A program made the position numbers and the translations under genes. Below the pieces are notes generated by a model. The model was not told where the DNA came from and searched no databases. It saw only the letters and a list, made by a program, of their open reading frames with translations. Below, one piece after another: positions 54,917-56,033 of a stretch of DNA of 56,033 nt (its first letter is position 1; the number at the start of each line of letters is the position of its first letter). The DNA is from Mastigamoeba balamuthi (Eukaryota > Evosea > Mastigamoebida > Mastigamoebidae). The stretch spans positions 15,004-71,036 of the forward strand of contig CACRSC010001925.1 in assembly GCA_902651635.1 (NCBI GenBank), written 5' to 3'.

Positions 54917-56033
54917 ATGGCGTTCAGGTGGCAGCAGACCCCGTCGACGCTGCTGGTCTCGTTCCCGGGCCCCGCGTCCCGCAGCCGCGACGACATCGAC
55001 ATCGCCCTCACGCCCGCCTCCATCCGCGCGGGCATCAAGGGCTTCCTCCCCTCCTGCGAGGTGCGGCCCGGTTTTCCTCTGTCGGTAGGGCCCCGGCCCC
55101 CCTCGTCCTGTCCCCCCTTCCCCCCACCACCCACCTCGCGCGTCGTGTTTCACAGAAAAAAGCGATGTGCGGGTGCGTATTTTTTAATTGACCCTTTCGG
55201 CGGGTCCGCAGGGAGCGTTTTACGCGCAGGTGAAGCCGCAGACGGCGCGGTTCGGCTTCAAGTACGCGACGGTGGCGGGCGGGGAGACGTTCCCGAACAT
55301 CGTGGTGGCGGTGGAGAAGGCGCAGGCGGCGGTGTGGCCGTCTGTGTTCGGCGGGGCCAGCGCAGGGCCGGCGGAGCTCAAGCGCATGCGGGCGCTGTAC
55401 GACTACGCGGCGACCGAGCCCCACGAGCTCTCGATGAAGGAGGGCGACACGCTCGTCGTCGTCACCGAGAACCCCAGCGGCTGGTGGCAGGGCGAGCTCA
55501 ACGGCGTCGTTGGAACTTTCCCCAGGTCCAGTCCACCGCACAAACCCCAAAGACAAACACACTTCTCTCTCCTGCACTTCCTCACAATACCATGCGCGTG
55601 ACGTGGCGCGACGCCGTTGTAAGCGCGAGAGCCGCGAATATTCCAACTGACGCCGCCGCCGCCGCACGGCCACCCTCCGACCCCGCACCCCGCGCAGCAA
55701 CTTCACGGAGCAGGTGTCGTCCGAGGACAACCAGGCGTCGTTCGACTTTGACGACGGCGGCGTCACGCTGCTCCAGTACCAGCAGCAGCAGCAGGCGGCC
55801 CAGGCGGCCCAGCAGGCCCCGGCGCAGGCCGAGGAGGCCGCGTCCGAGGCGGCCGCGATACCGGAGCTCGTGCTGCAGCCGGGGCAGACCGCCAAGGTGC
55901 GCGCGTCGTTCACCTACGACGCCCAGGACGCGGGCGAGCTGTCGTTCAAGGAGGGCCAGGTCGTCAATGTCATACACCAGGTCTGTGCCTACCCTCCATA
56001 CCCCCGCCTCCCCGCTTCCTCCTCCTCCTCCTC
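54917..56033 (+). CDS. CS-domain + tandem SH3 protein, 3' end off window
   Basis: Exons 54917-55060, 55212-55525 and 55698-55980 give 247 residues in frame before an intron that runs off the window. The N-terminus is a CS (p23/NudC-like) domain: FRWQQTPSTLLVSFPGP, DDIDIALTPASIRAGIKGF, and AQVKPQTARFGFKYAT. The first SH3 domain follows: MRALYDYAATEPHELSMKEG, SGWWQGELNG and GTFPSNFTE, complete with ALYDY, WW and PSNF. A Gln/Ala linker leads to a second SH3 start (VRASFTYDAQDAGELSFKEG). SH3 domains bind Pro-rich partners; the CS domain suggests chaperone or dynein-adaptor links. Introns are 151 and 172 bp. Confidence 0.8.
   Translation, partial: MAFRWQQTPSTLLVSFPGPASRSRDDIDIALTPASIRAGIKGFLPSCEVRPGFPLSVGPRPPSSCPPFPPPPTSRVVFHRKKRCAGAYFLIDPFGGSAGSVLRAGEAADGAVRLQVRDGGGRGDVPEHRGGGGEGAGGGVAVCVRRGQRRAGGAQAHAGAVRLRGDRAPRALDEGGRHARRRHREPQRLVAGRAQRRRWNFPQVQSTAQTPKTNTLLSPALPHNTMRVTWRDAVVSARAANIPTDAAAAARPPSDPAPRAATSRSRCRPRTTRRRSTLTTAASRCSSTSSSSRRPRRPSRPRRRPRRPRPRRPRYRSSCCSRGRPPRCARRSPTTPRTRASCRSRRARSSMSYTRSVPTLHTPASPLPPPPP
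56016..56033. repeat. TCC trinucleotide repeat at window edge
   Basis: Tandem TCC units end the window inside the intron after the second SH3 start. Confidence 0.6.

Overview
This is nuclear DNA from a unicellular eukaryote. It is GC-rich, and most genes are split by short spliceosomal introns (mostly 43-110 bp). The genes recognised are a beta-tubulin, RAD51, arginyl-tRNA-protein transferase (ATE1), a PHO80-like cyclin, a class III nucleotide cyclase, a Cdc37-like co-chaperone, a CBM20-PH protein and a set of fibro-slime (PA14-like) surface proteins. Fibro-slime/PA14 surface proteins are best known from Amoebozoa, so an amoebozoan, perhaps an archamoeba, is my inference. No rRNA or species marker is visible to confirm it. 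Exon structures were read by hand from splice signals and family alignment. In almost every gene the exon lengths add up to one open frame, which is the main support for the models.

Layout. 1-4.8 kb: Cdc37-like gene (runs off the left edge), a starch-binding-domain/PH-domain gene and beta-tubulin, all on the minus strand. 5.3-10.3 kb: fibro-slime genes A (full length) and B (short form), minus strand. 11.3-18.9 kb: ATE1 (+), a small four-TM protein (-), a DOT1-like methyltransferase (+) and a membrane nucleotide cyclase (+). 19.4-26.4 kb: fibro-slime gene C (+), an unknown possibly myristoylated protein (+) and fibro-slime gene D (-). 26.4-28.2 kb: unresolved. 28.2-42.1 kb: a secreted LamG-like protein (-), RAD51 (+), a cyclin (-), fibro-slime gene H (-) and an AI-2E-family membrane protein (-). 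42.1-50.0 kb: an abrupt switch to CpG-poor, AT-richer sequence holding only broken reading frames, most likely a decayed foreign or mobile insert; it ends at a tRNA-like element. 50.7-56 kb: a fibro-slime gene fragment, an N-terminally truncated NAMPT body just downstream of a two-EF-hand gene, an SARNP-like gene and a CS-SH3-SH3 gene running off the right edge.

The dominant theme is the dispersed fibro-slime family. Four paralogs are full length (852-864 aa) with the same four-exon plan: a tiny signal-peptide exon, an N-terminal exon, a long fibro-slime/Cys-rich exon of 1255 or 1261 bp, and a C-terminal exon ending in a GPI-anchor-like tail. One is a short form with its own signal peptide, and one is a fragment. 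With the LamG protein, the CBM20 protein and the cyclase they suggest a carbohydrate-facing surface or cell-wall and sensing locus; that link is inference.

Other points: four introns appear to use GC-AG ends; two fibro-slime genes share a nearly identical conversion-like tract; the NAMPT N-terminal region is missing where an EF-hand pair sits; the cyclase lacks one of two catalytic metal aspartates; and a T-arm-like segment lies in front of, not behind, a tRNA-Cys-like 5' half.
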